Assembly (NCBI GenBank): GCA_001443495.1
Contig: LDXR01000006.1
Location: 62,001 to 126,000, forward strand
DNA length: 64,000 nucleotides
Reading direction: 5' to 3'
Origin: a candidate division NC10 bacterium CSP1-5
Lineage (GTDB): Bacteria > Methylomirabilota > Methylomirabilia > Methylomirabilales > CSP1-5
The notes beneath the pieces are model-generated. The model worked only from the letters and a program-made list of their open reading frames with translations, was not told the origin of the DNA and did not search any database. Of the stretch, positions 34,295-41,841 are shown one piece after another. The first letter of the stretch is position 1, and each line of letters starts with the position of its first letter. A program made the translations under genes and the position numbers.

Positions 34295-35028
34295 GGTCGC
34301 AGCTCCCGTAAGAGAGCGGCAATGGCCCGAGCGAGGTGTCGGGTGGCGATCCGGAGCCTCGCCGCCACGTGGAGCATCGGGGGAATCCACGACGGATGCC
34401 GGAGGAGAGAGGCGGCGACGGCGATGGGCTTGAGGCGGCCGTCCGACGCCAGGAAGGCGCTTCCCCGTGCCGCCCAGGGCTCGGCGGCGGTATCCGAGAC
34501 GACCCTGATCGCGAGGAACGGGATCCCTCGCCACTCCGCTGCTTCGGCCAGATAGGCGCTCTCCATGTCCACAGCCACGATCGGCCCGCCCGACCGCCTC
34601 TCAGCCGTCTCGGCTGGCGTCATGACTTTATCGACCGTGAGGATGGTCCCGACATGGAAGGGGAGCCCGATGGCCTTGGTGGCGCCCGTCGCGGTTTCGA
34701 GCAGGAAGGGGTCAGCGGCGAAGGATTCGGCATGTCGAATCACCTGAGAGGCGACGACGAGGTCCCCGAGAACCGCCTCGGACCCCACCCCCCCACAGAA
34801 GCCGGCCGACAGGAGCACGCTGGGCGTGCCAAGCGAGGCGACGGCCCGGTCCGCTCCACGCGCACCCATCCCCGCCTGCAGCAGGAGGATTCGATTCCCC
34901 TCATCGCGGTACCGGAGGAGGCCATCGACATTCCGGTCTCTCCGAAGCCCGAGATGCTTGACGAGCGGGGCCGCCTCCACCCCGAGGGCCACTACGATCG
35001 TAGCCGGGCCATGGGCCAATCGAGACAT
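34291..35028 (-). CDS. hpnG: Hopanoid-associated nucleoside phosphorylase-like protein
   Basis: This 245-residue protein belongs to the MTAN/nucleoside phosphorylase fold. HpnG removes adenine from adenosylhopane, giving phosphoribohopane, the step after HpnH. Visible motifs: VVALGVEAAPL near the N-terminus, SAGFCGGVG (about 78-86), and VDMESAYLAEAAEWRGIPF (about 153-171), the conserved MES catalytic block. ATG 35028 has GGTGAGGCAAGG just upstream; longer readings are unrelated sequence. Confidence 0.9.
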   Translation of the reverse strand: MSRLAHGPATIVVALGVEAAPLVKHLGLRRDRNVDGLLRYRDEGNRILLLQAGMGARGADRAVASLGTPSVLLSAGFCGGVGSEAVLGDLVVASQVIRHAESFAADPFLLETATGATKAIGLPFHVGTILTVDKVMTPAETAERRSGGPIVAVDMESAYLAEAAEWRGIPFLAIRVVSDTAAEPWAARGSAFLASDGRLKPIAVAASLLRHPSWIPPMLHVAARLRIATRHLARAIAALLRELRP

Positions 35029-35041
35029 CCTTGCCTCACCC

Positions 35042-35434
35042 CTATAGATCCCCCCGCGCCTCGGCCTCGGCGCGGAGCCGCTCCGCCTCGGCCTGGCGTA
35101 ACTTGTCGCTCTTGGTTGCCCACGCCTCCCAGGATTTCCCAAAGGCGGTATCTTCCCCCGTGAAGTCCACGGCCACAATGTCGGCGTAGGGGATGGTCTG
35201 GGTACCAGGGGCTCCCTGGGGGAAGAACTGGAGATACGCCTGAGATCCGCGCGCCTGGCGGTTAAAGATGTACCCTTCGATGCGCGTGCCATCCTTCAGT
35301 TCGAGGGCGACATCGCCCCGATAATCAAAGGCCGCCTCGATGACCTCCTGAAGTTCCGTGGGATTCGCGGGACGGAACGAGCGCCCTTCCCACTGGGGTC
35401 GTTCCGAGCCGTGTGCCTTCGTCTCCTGAGGCAT
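35042..35434 (-). CDS. Conserved small protein in hopanoid operon, function unknown
   Basis: The protein of 130 residues is soluble, with no signal peptide. The middle (about 30-95) looks like a small beta-rich domain: DYRGDVALELKDGTRIEGYI and IPYADIVAVDFTGEDTA, reminiscent of Sm-like or stress-related beta barrels. The C-terminus is a charged helix of Arg/Ala/Glu. It lies between hpnH and hpnG with gaps of 16 and 13 bp, so it is probably made with them, but I cannot assign a role. Confidence 0.7.
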   Translation of the reverse strand: MPQETKAHGSERPQWEGRSFRPANPTELQEVIEAAFDYRGDVALELKDGTRIEGYIFNRQARGSQAYLQFFPQGAPGTQTIPYADIVAVDFTGEDTAFGKSWEAWATKSDKLRQAEAERLRAEAEARGDL

Positions 35435-35450
35435 GGCCCGCCCGCCCCCT

Positions 35451-36464
35451 TCACGAATTCGGCATCAGCGTCACCCTGACCGTCCGGGCAAAGCCCGACC
35501 AGGAGCTGAACGTATCATCGACGGCGGTGGCCTCGTAGCCGCAGTGCACCATGCAGTCGGCGCACTTGTCGTTGCGGCCGGTCCCGTACCGGTCCCAGTC
35601 GGTGGTCTCCATCAATGCCTTGTAGCTGGGGGCGTAGCCATCTTGCAGCAGATAGCAGGGTCGCTGCCACCCAAAGATGTTGTATGTGGGATTTCCCCAG
35701 GGCGTGCACTGGTAATCGCGCTTCCCCATGAGGAATTCGAGGAACAGGGGCGACTGGTTGAAGCGCCAGTGTTTCTTGCGATCCTTGAGGATGGCCCCAA
35801 AGAGCTCTGTGACGCGATGGCGCCGGAGGAAGTGCTCCTGATCGGGGGCCTTCTGGTAGCTGTACCCCGGGGAGATCATCATCCCTTCGACCCCGAGTTC
35901 CATCATCCTGTCAAAGAATGTCCGGACCCGCTCCGGGTTGGCGCCGTCGAAGAGGGTCGTGTTGGTCGTGACCCGAAAGCCGCGCGCCAGCGCTACCTTG
36001 ATGGCCCTCAGCGCGATATCGTACACCCCATCCCGGCAGACGGCGATGTCGTGCTCTTCTCTGAGCCCGTCCATGTGAATGCTGAAGGTCAGATACGTGG
36101 ATGGCGTGTACTCGTCAAGCTTGCGCTCCAGCAAGAGCGCGTTGGTGCAGAGGTAGACGTACTTCTTCTGCGCAACGAGCCCCCGGACAATCTCGGGCAT
36201 GTCGGGATGAATCAGGGGTTCGCCCCCGGGGATACTCACGATCGGCGCCCCGCATTCATCGGCGACGGCCCAGCACTCCTCGGGTGTCAGGCGTTTCTGC
36301 AGGACGTGCTCGGGGTATTGAATCTTGCCGCAGCCGGCACAGGCCAGGTTGCACCGAAAGAGGGGCTCGAGCATCAGCACGAGGGGATACCTGGTATTCC
36401 CCTTGAGCTTTTGGCGGAGCACGTACAGGGTAACGGCGAGCGACTGCGAGAGCGGAACTGCCAT
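35451..36464 (-). CDS. hpnH: Hopanoid biosynthesis radical SAM protein (adenosylhopane synthase)
   Basis: HpnH adds a 5'-deoxyadenosyl group to diploptene, opening the route to C35 bacteriohopanepolyols. The 337-residue protein has the radical SAM cluster motif CNLACAGC (about 38-45), the GGEPL turn (SIPGGEPLIHPD, about 76-87), and a C-terminal Cys set (PCYLL, CADCMVHCGYE). Length and the MAVPLSQSLAVTLYVLRQKLKG N-terminal half match HpnH well. It opens the core hopanoid part of the minus-strand block. Confidence 0.96.
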   Translation of the reverse strand: MAVPLSQSLAVTLYVLRQKLKGNTRYPLVLMLEPLFRCNLACAGCGKIQYPEHVLQKRLTPEECWAVADECGAPIVSIPGGEPLIHPDMPEIVRGLVAQKKYVYLCTNALLLERKLDEYTPSTYLTFSIHMDGLREEHDIAVCRDGVYDIALRAIKVALARGFRVTTNTTLFDGANPERVRTFFDRMMELGVEGMMISPGYSYQKAPDQEHFLRRHRVTELFGAILKDRKKHWRFNQSPLFLEFLMGKRDYQCTPWGNPTYNIFGWQRPCYLLQDGYAPSYKALMETTDWDRYGTGRNDKCADCMVHCGYEATAVDDTFSSWSGFARTVRVTLMPNS

Positions 36465-36488
36465 GATACGACGCCTCCTTGGGCCGGC

Positions 36489-37406
36489 CTATTCGAGGTG
36501 GGGATCCCTCCACACCGGTTCCACGGGGAGTGATCCTCTGCCGTTTGCAGGGGCGTCTCGGGCGGAGAGGACGACTGGCACCCGCTCGAGATGCCCCCGA
36601 GATGACCGCTGGCCTTCCCGCCACCGCGCGGTGATGGTGACCGCTAGGCACGTGGTCAGGGGACCGTAGATGAAGAGACCCACAAGGAGCAGGGTCTGCT
36701 CCCCGATGAACCAGGTGACGGTGAGGGCAAATGCCAGGACAATATAGTACAATCCCGGCCCATACAGCGGGCGCAGGGGGAGCCGCGCCGCCCAGGCGGG
36801 TGCTCCGGGCCTGATCGACCGCTCGAGGAGCGCAAAGAGGATCAGGATCGCAGAGCCCACGACCCCCCACCCGACAAAATTAGACACCGGAACCCCAAAG
36901 TACACCCCCCCCTCAGGATAATAGAAGATCTGCCCGAGAAACCACCGATCACCCCGGACGGCGATGGGGTCTACGACGACGTCGATGAGGACAAAGAAGA
37001 CCACGGCCAGCAGGAGGACGGGGGCGCCGAATCGGTCGCGGTGAGGGAGCGACAATGCCCAGCGGCTCTCCCCATCCCTGAGGGGTCGGAGGAGCGCGAG
37101 GGAGGCCACCGTCCAGCTCGCATATGCGAGGAAGACGAAGGAGAGGGAATCCATGAAGGGTACCCCGGCGATCCAGAGTTCCCTCCCGGCAGTCGTGGGC
37201 AGGTAGTGGTACAGGCCAAAGGGGACCCCGAACCGGATCGACAGGGATTCGGCGGTAAAGGCCACACTCCACGCCACGACCGTGAAGAGGAGGGTCCGTC
37301 GCCACCCCATATCTGCCACAGCCGCGAAGAGATAGAGAAGGAGGAAGGCGACGACGTACGGTCGCAGCACGACAGTGCCAACGACGAGCTGGACAAAGGA
37401 ATCCAT
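36489..37406 (-). CDS. Carotenoid biosynthesis family membrane protein (CruF/DUF422-like)
   Basis: This 305-residue protein has seven or eight hydrophobic segments and the family blocks FGVPFGLYHY (about 58-67), GVPFMDSLSF and DPIAVRGDRW (about 146-155), as in bacterioruberin/CruF hydratases that act on carotenoid ends. No phytoene desaturase is in the window, so the substrate may be a carotenoid made elsewhere, or a squalene- or hopanoid-type triterpene. It is the first gene of the minus-strand block, 24 bp before hpnH. Confidence 0.8.
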   Translation of the reverse strand: MDSFVQLVVGTVVLRPYVVAFLLLYLFAAVADMGWRRTLLFTVVAWSVAFTAESLSIRFGVPFGLYHYLPTTAGRELWIAGVPFMDSLSFVFLAYASWTVASLALLRPLRDGESRWALSLPHRDRFGAPVLLLAVVFFVLIDVVVDPIAVRGDRWFLGQIFYYPEGGVYFGVPVSNFVGWGVVGSAILILFALLERSIRPGAPAWAARLPLRPLYGPGLYYIVLAFALTVTWFIGEQTLLLVGLFIYGPLTTCLAVTITARWREGQRSSRGHLERVPVVLSARDAPANGRGSLPVEPVWRDPHLE

Positions 37407-37540
37407 CGTTTCCCCCGTGGCCGATTATAGTAGAGCGGTTTCAAGGAACTTGCAACGGAAAAAATGGCACGACGGGGGGCTGATCTCGTGCGTTCGAACC
37501 AGGGGCCCGCATCTTCACGGCGACAAAGGCCGGTTCGTCC

Positions 37541-37571
37541 TTGACATTTGCGGCCTGCTATCCTGTATACT
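37541..37571 (+). promoter_or_regulatory. Promoter of the mla-hpnN-shc block
   Basis: A perfect TTGACA at 37541-37546 is followed by TGTATA (37564-37569, 17-bp spacer) overlapping TATACT (37566-37571, 19-bp spacer). It lies 120 bp before mlaE. The 285-bp divergent gap (37407-37691) must also hold the promoter of the minus-strand hopanoid block, which I cannot place. Confidence 0.6.
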
Positions 37572-37691
37572 ATCACGCCGGGAAATGGCCCGGATGGTTG
37601 CTGTGGCGCGGGTCTTCCCGAGCGTTGAGGGGGAATCTTCCTCGGCGTCGGGATCCCCCCAGGGAGTTGCTATGCTGTCTGAGGAAGGGCG

Positions 37692-38459
37692 ATGAGGATT
37701 CTCTGGCTCCTTGGCGAGTGGGCCCTGACTTCCCTCCGCGACGGGGGCCGGATGATGATCTTTCTCGGCACCGCCCTCTGCTGGATCTTTCTCCCCCCCC
37801 TCAAGTGGCGGCGCATGATCGCCCGGATCCACTTCATCGGGGCCAAGTCGCTCTTGGTGATCCTCCTCACGGGCGCCTTCACCGGAATGGTCCTGGGGCT
37901 CCAGGTCTTCTATACCCTGACGAAATTTGGCTCGGAGGCCTTCCTCGGCCCGGCGGTGGCCTTGACCCTGATCCGCGAGTTAGGACCGGTCCTGTGCGCC
38001 CTGATGGTCACGGGGCGCGCTGGCTCGGCCCTAACGGCCGAAATCGGGATCATGCGCATCACCGAACAGATCGATGCGCTGCACGTTATGGCGCTCAACC
38101 CCATGCGATACCTGGTCGTCCCGACGATCCTGGCCGGCCTGATCGCGTTCCCCCTGCTGACCGCCATCTTCGATTTGGTCGGGATCTACGGGGGGTATCT
38201 CGTGGGGGTGAAGCTCCTGGGGATCGGGGAGGGGACCTATTTCGGAGAGATGGAGACCTACGTGGGTCTCGGGGATATCACCCAGGGGATCCTCAAGTCG
38301 CTGAGCTTCGGACTGTTGGTGACGTGGGTCTGCTGTTACAAGGGATTCTATACCGGCTACGGGGCCGAGGGGGTGAGCCGGGCCACGACCGAGGCGGTGG
38401 TCCTCTCCTCGGTGTTGATCCTGGTCTGGGATTACTTTGTCGGTTCGGTGCTTCTGTAA
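37692..38459 (+). CDS. mlaE: MlaE-type ABC lipid transport permease
   Basis: This 255-residue MlaE family (DUF140) inner-membrane permease has five to six hydrophobic segments, the block LTLIRELGPVLCALMVTGRAGSALTAEIG split around residues 95-123, and ITEQIDALHVMALNP. Mla complexes move glycerophospholipids between membranes. In this locus, with hpnN and shc downstream, it may also carry hopanoids. Its stop overlaps the mlaF start (TAATG). Confidence 0.94.
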   Translation: MRILWLLGEWALTSLRDGGRMMIFLGTALCWIFLPPLKWRRMIARIHFIGAKSLLVILLTGAFTGMVLGLQVFYTLTKFGSEAFLGPAVALTLIRELGPVLCALMVTGRAGSALTAEIGIMRITEQIDALHVMALNPMRYLVVPTILAGLIAFPLLTAIFDLVGIYGGYLVGVKLLGIGEGTYFGEMETYVGLGDITQGILKSLSFGLLVTWVCCYKGFYTGYGAEGVSRATTEAVVLSSVLILVWDYFVGSVLL

Positions 38460-39217
38460 TGTCGGGGCCCATGGTCGAGATGCGCAATGTGCATAAGTCC
38501 TTCGGAGGACAGCAGGTGCTCCGGGGACTCGATCTGCAGGTGACCCAGGGAGAGATTCTGGTCATCATCGGCCGAAGTGGCGGCGGCAAGAGCGTCCTCC
38601 TGAAGCACTTGATGGGTCTGCTGAAGCCGGACCAGGGCCAGATCGTGATCAACGGCCAGGAGATCTCGCGACTCCGCGGACGGGAGCTCGACCAACTCCG
38701 GGAGCGGTTTGGCGTGGTCTTTCAGGGGGGGGCCCTCTTTGACTCCCTGACGGTCTTTGAAAACGTGGCTTTTCCGCTCCGGGAGAAGACCCGCCTTCCC
38801 GAGGAGGCCATTCGGGAGAAAGCCCTAACCCTCTTGAAACAGGTGGGTCTGGCGGACATGGGCCACAAGTATCCCGCCGAGGTGAGCGGGGGGATGAGGA
38901 AGCGGGTCGCGCTGGCCCGGGCGCTCACCATGGAGCCGGAGGTCGTCCTCTTCGACGAACCGACGACCGGTCTCGATCCGATCATGGTGAATGCCATTCA
39001 TCGGCTGATCCTCGACCTGCATCGGCGCGTCGGCTTTACGGCCATCATGGTCAGCCACGAGATCCCCGAGATCTTCGGGATTGCCGACCGGGTCGCGATG
39101 CTGCATCGGGGGGCGGTGGTCGAGGCGGGGACTCCGGAGGCGATCCAGGCATCCGCCAATCCCGTGGTCCGCCAGTTCATCACCGGCGATCCCGAAGGGC
39201 CGATCCAGCCCGACTGA
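38459..39217 (+). CDS. mlaF: MlaF-type ABC ATP-binding protein
   Basis: This 252-residue ATPase has Walker A GRSGGGKSVLLK (about 39-50), the signature VSGGMRKRVALARAL with the family-specific GGM, Walker B VVLFDEPTTGLDP, and the switch His in VSHEIPE. The ATG at 38459 shares bases with the mlaE stop. It powers the MlaE permease. Confidence 0.95.
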   Translation: MSGPMVEMRNVHKSFGGQQVLRGLDLQVTQGEILVIIGRSGGGKSVLLKHLMGLLKPDQGQIVINGQEISRLRGRELDQLRERFGVVFQGGALFDSLTVFENVAFPLREKTRLPEEAIREKALTLLKQVGLADMGHKYPAEVSGGMRKRVALARALTMEPEVVLFDEPTTGLDPIMVNAIHRLILDLHRRVGFTAIMVSHEIPEIFGIADRVAMLHRGAVVEAGTPEAIQASANPVVRQFITGDPEGPIQPD

Positions 39218-39228
39218 GGGGGGCGCGC

Positions 39229-39669
39229 ATGAAACGGATGGAGCTTGAGGTGGTCGTGGGTCTCTTCCTGCTGGTGGGCATCCTCGCCCTGGCGTGGCTC
39301 TCGATCCGGCTGGGCAGGATGCAGGTGCTCGGACTGGCAGGATACGTCGTGTACGCGGACTTCCCCAGCGTGGGCGGATTGAAGCAGGGGGCCAGCGTCG
39401 AGATCGCCGGGGTGAAGGTTGGTCAGGTCGACACGATCTCGCTGGTCGAGTACCGGGCGCGGGTCAAGCTCCGGATCGACGACAGCGTCAAGCTGCAGGA
39501 GGACACGATCGCCTCCATCAAGACGAAGGGACTCATCGGCGAAAAGTATATGCGCTTGAGCCCCGGCGGGTCCGATGAGACGATCCCCCCCTCGGGGAGG
39601 ATCCGCGAGACCGAGCCGCCCATTGACATCGAGGAGCTGATTGGCAGCTTTATCTTTGGGAAATTTTAG
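39229..39669 (+). CDS. mlaD: MlaD/MCE-domain periplasmic lipid-binding protein
   Basis: This 146-residue protein has one N-terminal membrane anchor (about 7-26) and one MCE domain (about 35-112): ADFPSVGGLKQGASVEIAGVKVGQV, then TKGLIGEKYMRLSPGG. MlaD forms a hexameric ring that passes lipid between the ABC core and the MlaC carrier. It starts 11 bp after mlaF. Confidence 0.93.
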   Translation: MKRMELEVVVGLFLLVGILALAWLSIRLGRMQVLGLAGYVVYADFPSVGGLKQGASVEIAGVKVGQVDTISLVEYRARVKLRIDDSVKLQEDTIASIKTKGLIGEKYMRLSPGGSDETIPPSGRIRETEPPIDIEELIGSFIFGKF

Positions 39670-39706
39670 TGCGCGGGCAACCGTCAATCCGGAGAGGAGG
39701 GGTGCG

Positions 39707-41113
39707 ATGGCCGCATCGATTGCATCGGGGGTCTGCCTTCTACTGATCCTGTTCGCGCCGGCCTGGGCAGCCGCCCAGGGACAGCCACCCGGCGGGCAAA
39801 AGAAGCTCGTCTTGAAGGTGGAGGAGGCGGTCAAGCGGGCCCTAAAAGTGAACGATGAGCTCAAGGAAGCCTTCGCGGGGGTCGATGTCAGCCGCGGCAA
39901 ACAGGCCCAGGCCGAGGGGGCTAAGTGGGCGCAGCTCGAGGCGAACATTTTCGCGGGTCCTTCCCCCGTATCGGAGCTGACCAAGGACGGGAGCACGGAC
40001 GGGACGATCCAGTCCAGCTCGAGAGTGGATGATCCCGTGATCAACGGCGTCTTCGGCCGGGCCCAGATCCTTCTGGTTCAACCGCTGTACACCTTCGGCA
40101 AGATCACCGCCTTCCGCGAGGCGGCCGGCCTGGGGGTCCAGGTGAGCGAGGCGGGCGTCGATAAGAAGGCCTCGGAGGTGGTCCTGCAGGTCCAGCAGTT
40201 CTATTACGGGGCCCTGCTCGCCGGTGATGTCTCCGGGTTCCTCGACGGCCTTCGGGAGGAGCTCGAGCGGGCTCTCAGAAAGGCCGAACGGCAGGTCGAG
40301 GCAGGGTCTCCGGCGGCGACCGTGTCCGATGTGTATCAGCTCCGTGCGTTCCTCGCGCAGGCCCAAACGAAGATGGCCGAGGCCGAGACCGGACGCAAGC
40401 TGGCCCGGGATGCTATTCGCGCGGCCCTGAAGCTCGAACAGGGAGTCGATTTCGAATTGGCGGACAAGGCCCTGGAACCTGCGAAAGTCGATATCAAAGC
40501 CTTCGAGGCCTATGTACAGACGGCCCGGGAGCTCCGTCCGGAGTTTGTGCAGCTCCGGCACGGCATCAAGGCCCGCGAGGCGTTAGTGCAGGCCGCCGTC
40601 GCGGATCAGTACCCCATCGTGTACGCGGCGGCCGTCGCCGATATCGCCCAAAGCACCAACCGGGATGAAAGCGAGCTCCCGATCATTACCGATCCGCTGC
40701 AGCACAGCCAGGGGGGCGTCATCCTCGGCCTGCGATGGCACTTCGACTTCGGGATCACCAGGGGGAGGATCGACGAGGCCCGCGCCGAACAGACGAAGCT
40801 GATCCACAAGCAGGATTTTGCGGACGTCGGGATCCCCCTGCAGGTGCGGAAGGCGTACCTCGACTTGGAGAATGCGCAACAGGCCATCGTGACCACCGAA
40901 CAGGCGTACCGGAATGCCCGGCGGTGGCTGGTGAGCGCCGCGGCCAACTTCGATCTGGGGATCGGCGATGTCCGTGAGCTCACCGATGCGTTCGTCTCCT
41001 ACTCCCTGTTCCGAGTGGATAACTTTCGCGCCATCTATAATCAGCGGATCGCGCTCGCCAACCTCACCTTCGCGACCGGGGAAACGGTCCGCGAGTTCCC
41101 GGCGCGCCCATAG
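39707..41113 (+). CDS. TolC-family outer-membrane channel protein
   Basis: This 468-residue TolC-like protein has a signal peptide ending about residue 24 (AWAAAQG), two repeats of long periplasmic helices (about 40-230 and 245-450), and few hydrophobic spans. The ATG at 39707 follows GGAGAGGAGGGG. It is unusual to find a TolC channel inside an Mla gene set: either it gives the lipid exporter a trans-periplasmic route, or it serves HpnN as its outer-membrane partner. Confidence 0.87.
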   Translation: MAASIASGVCLLLILFAPAWAAAQGQPPGGQKKLVLKVEEAVKRALKVNDELKEAFAGVDVSRGKQAQAEGAKWAQLEANIFAGPSPVSELTKDGSTDGTIQSSSRVDDPVINGVFGRAQILLVQPLYTFGKITAFREAAGLGVQVSEAGVDKKASEVVLQVQQFYYGALLAGDVSGFLDGLREELERALRKAERQVEAGSPAATVSDVYQLRAFLAQAQTKMAEAETGRKLARDAIRAALKLEQGVDFELADKALEPAKVDIKAFEAYVQTARELRPEFVQLRHGIKAREALVQAAVADQYPIVYAAAVADIAQSTNRDESELPIITDPLQHSQGGVILGLRWHFDFGITRGRIDEARAEQTKLIHKQDFADVGIPLQVRKAYLDLENAQQAIVTTEQAYRNARRWLVSAAANFDLGIGDVRELTDAFVSYSLFRVDNFRAIYNQRIALANLTFATGETVREFPARP

Positions 41114-41163
41114 GTGAGTGCCGGGACTGCGTGGAATCGTCGAGGTCGTCGGGAAAGGCACAC

Positions 41164-41814
41164 ATGGCTCGCAGAATGATCACAATGATACGGACGGTCC
41201 TGATCCTGTACGGGTTCACCGCGCTGGTCTCCGCGTCCCTGTCTTGGGCCCAGGAGGGGGCGACGGCTCAGGTGAAGGCCACGATCGAGAAGGTCCTGGA
41301 GATCTTGAGGGACCCGGCGCTGAAGGCGCCGGGCAAGGAGGAGGCGCGGCGGAAAAAGCTGCAAGAGGCCATCTATCCGCGGTTCGACTTCACCGAGATG
41401 GGGAAACGTTCCCTGGGCATTCATTGGGCCAAGCGGACTCCCCAGGAGCGGGAGGAGTTCGTGAAGCTCTTTGCCGATCTGCTGGAGCAGTCGTACGCGA
41501 AGAGGCTCGAGGCGTATACCGATCAGGAGGTCCTCTACACCAAGGAACAGCTGGACGACAAGTTCGGGCTCGTGGTCACGAAGATCGTGAGCACGAAGGA
41601 GAATATCGATATCCCCATCGAGTACAAGCTACTCCGCCAGGACAACCAGTGGAAGGTCTACGATGTCGTGATCGACGGCATCAGCATGGTGAGCAACTAC
41701 CGGAGCCAGTTCAACAGCATCATCCAGAAGTCGTCGTACTCTGAGCTCGTCCAACGGATGCGGGTCAAGCAGGAGGCTGAGGCACTCAGCACCGCTCCCG
41801 CTCCGAAGCGGTAA
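41164..41814 (+). CDS. mlaC: MlaC-family periplasmic lipid carrier
   Basis: This 216-residue MlaC/Ttg2D family protein has a signal peptide (about 5-28, ending SLSWAQE). Family blocks: RFDFTEMGKRSLGIHWAKRTP (about 73-93), FADLLEQSYAKRLE, and VYDVVIDGISMVSNYRSQFNSII. MlaC carries lipid across the periplasm between MlaD and the outer membrane. It is one of two paralogues flanking hpnN. The start at 41164 is preferred over 41131, since GGGAAAGG precedes it. Confidence 0.9.
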   Translation: MARRMITMIRTVLILYGFTALVSASLSWAQEGATAQVKATIEKVLEILRDPALKAPGKEEARRKKLQEAIYPRFDFTEMGKRSLGIHWAKRTPQEREEFVKLFADLLEQSYAKRLEAYTDQEVLYTKEQLDDKFGLVVTKIVSTKENIDIPIEYKLLRQDNQWKVYDVVIDGISMVSNYRSQFNSIIQKSSYSELVQRMRVKQEAEALSTAPAPKR

Positions 41815-41841
41815 TTGGAGACCCAAGGAGGCGCAGTAGCG

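Noticed and set aside
37485-37505. T-loop-like GTTCGAAC, considered as a tRNA
   Set aside because: The flanking bases do not form a T stem on either strand and no acceptor or anticodon arm can be drawn.
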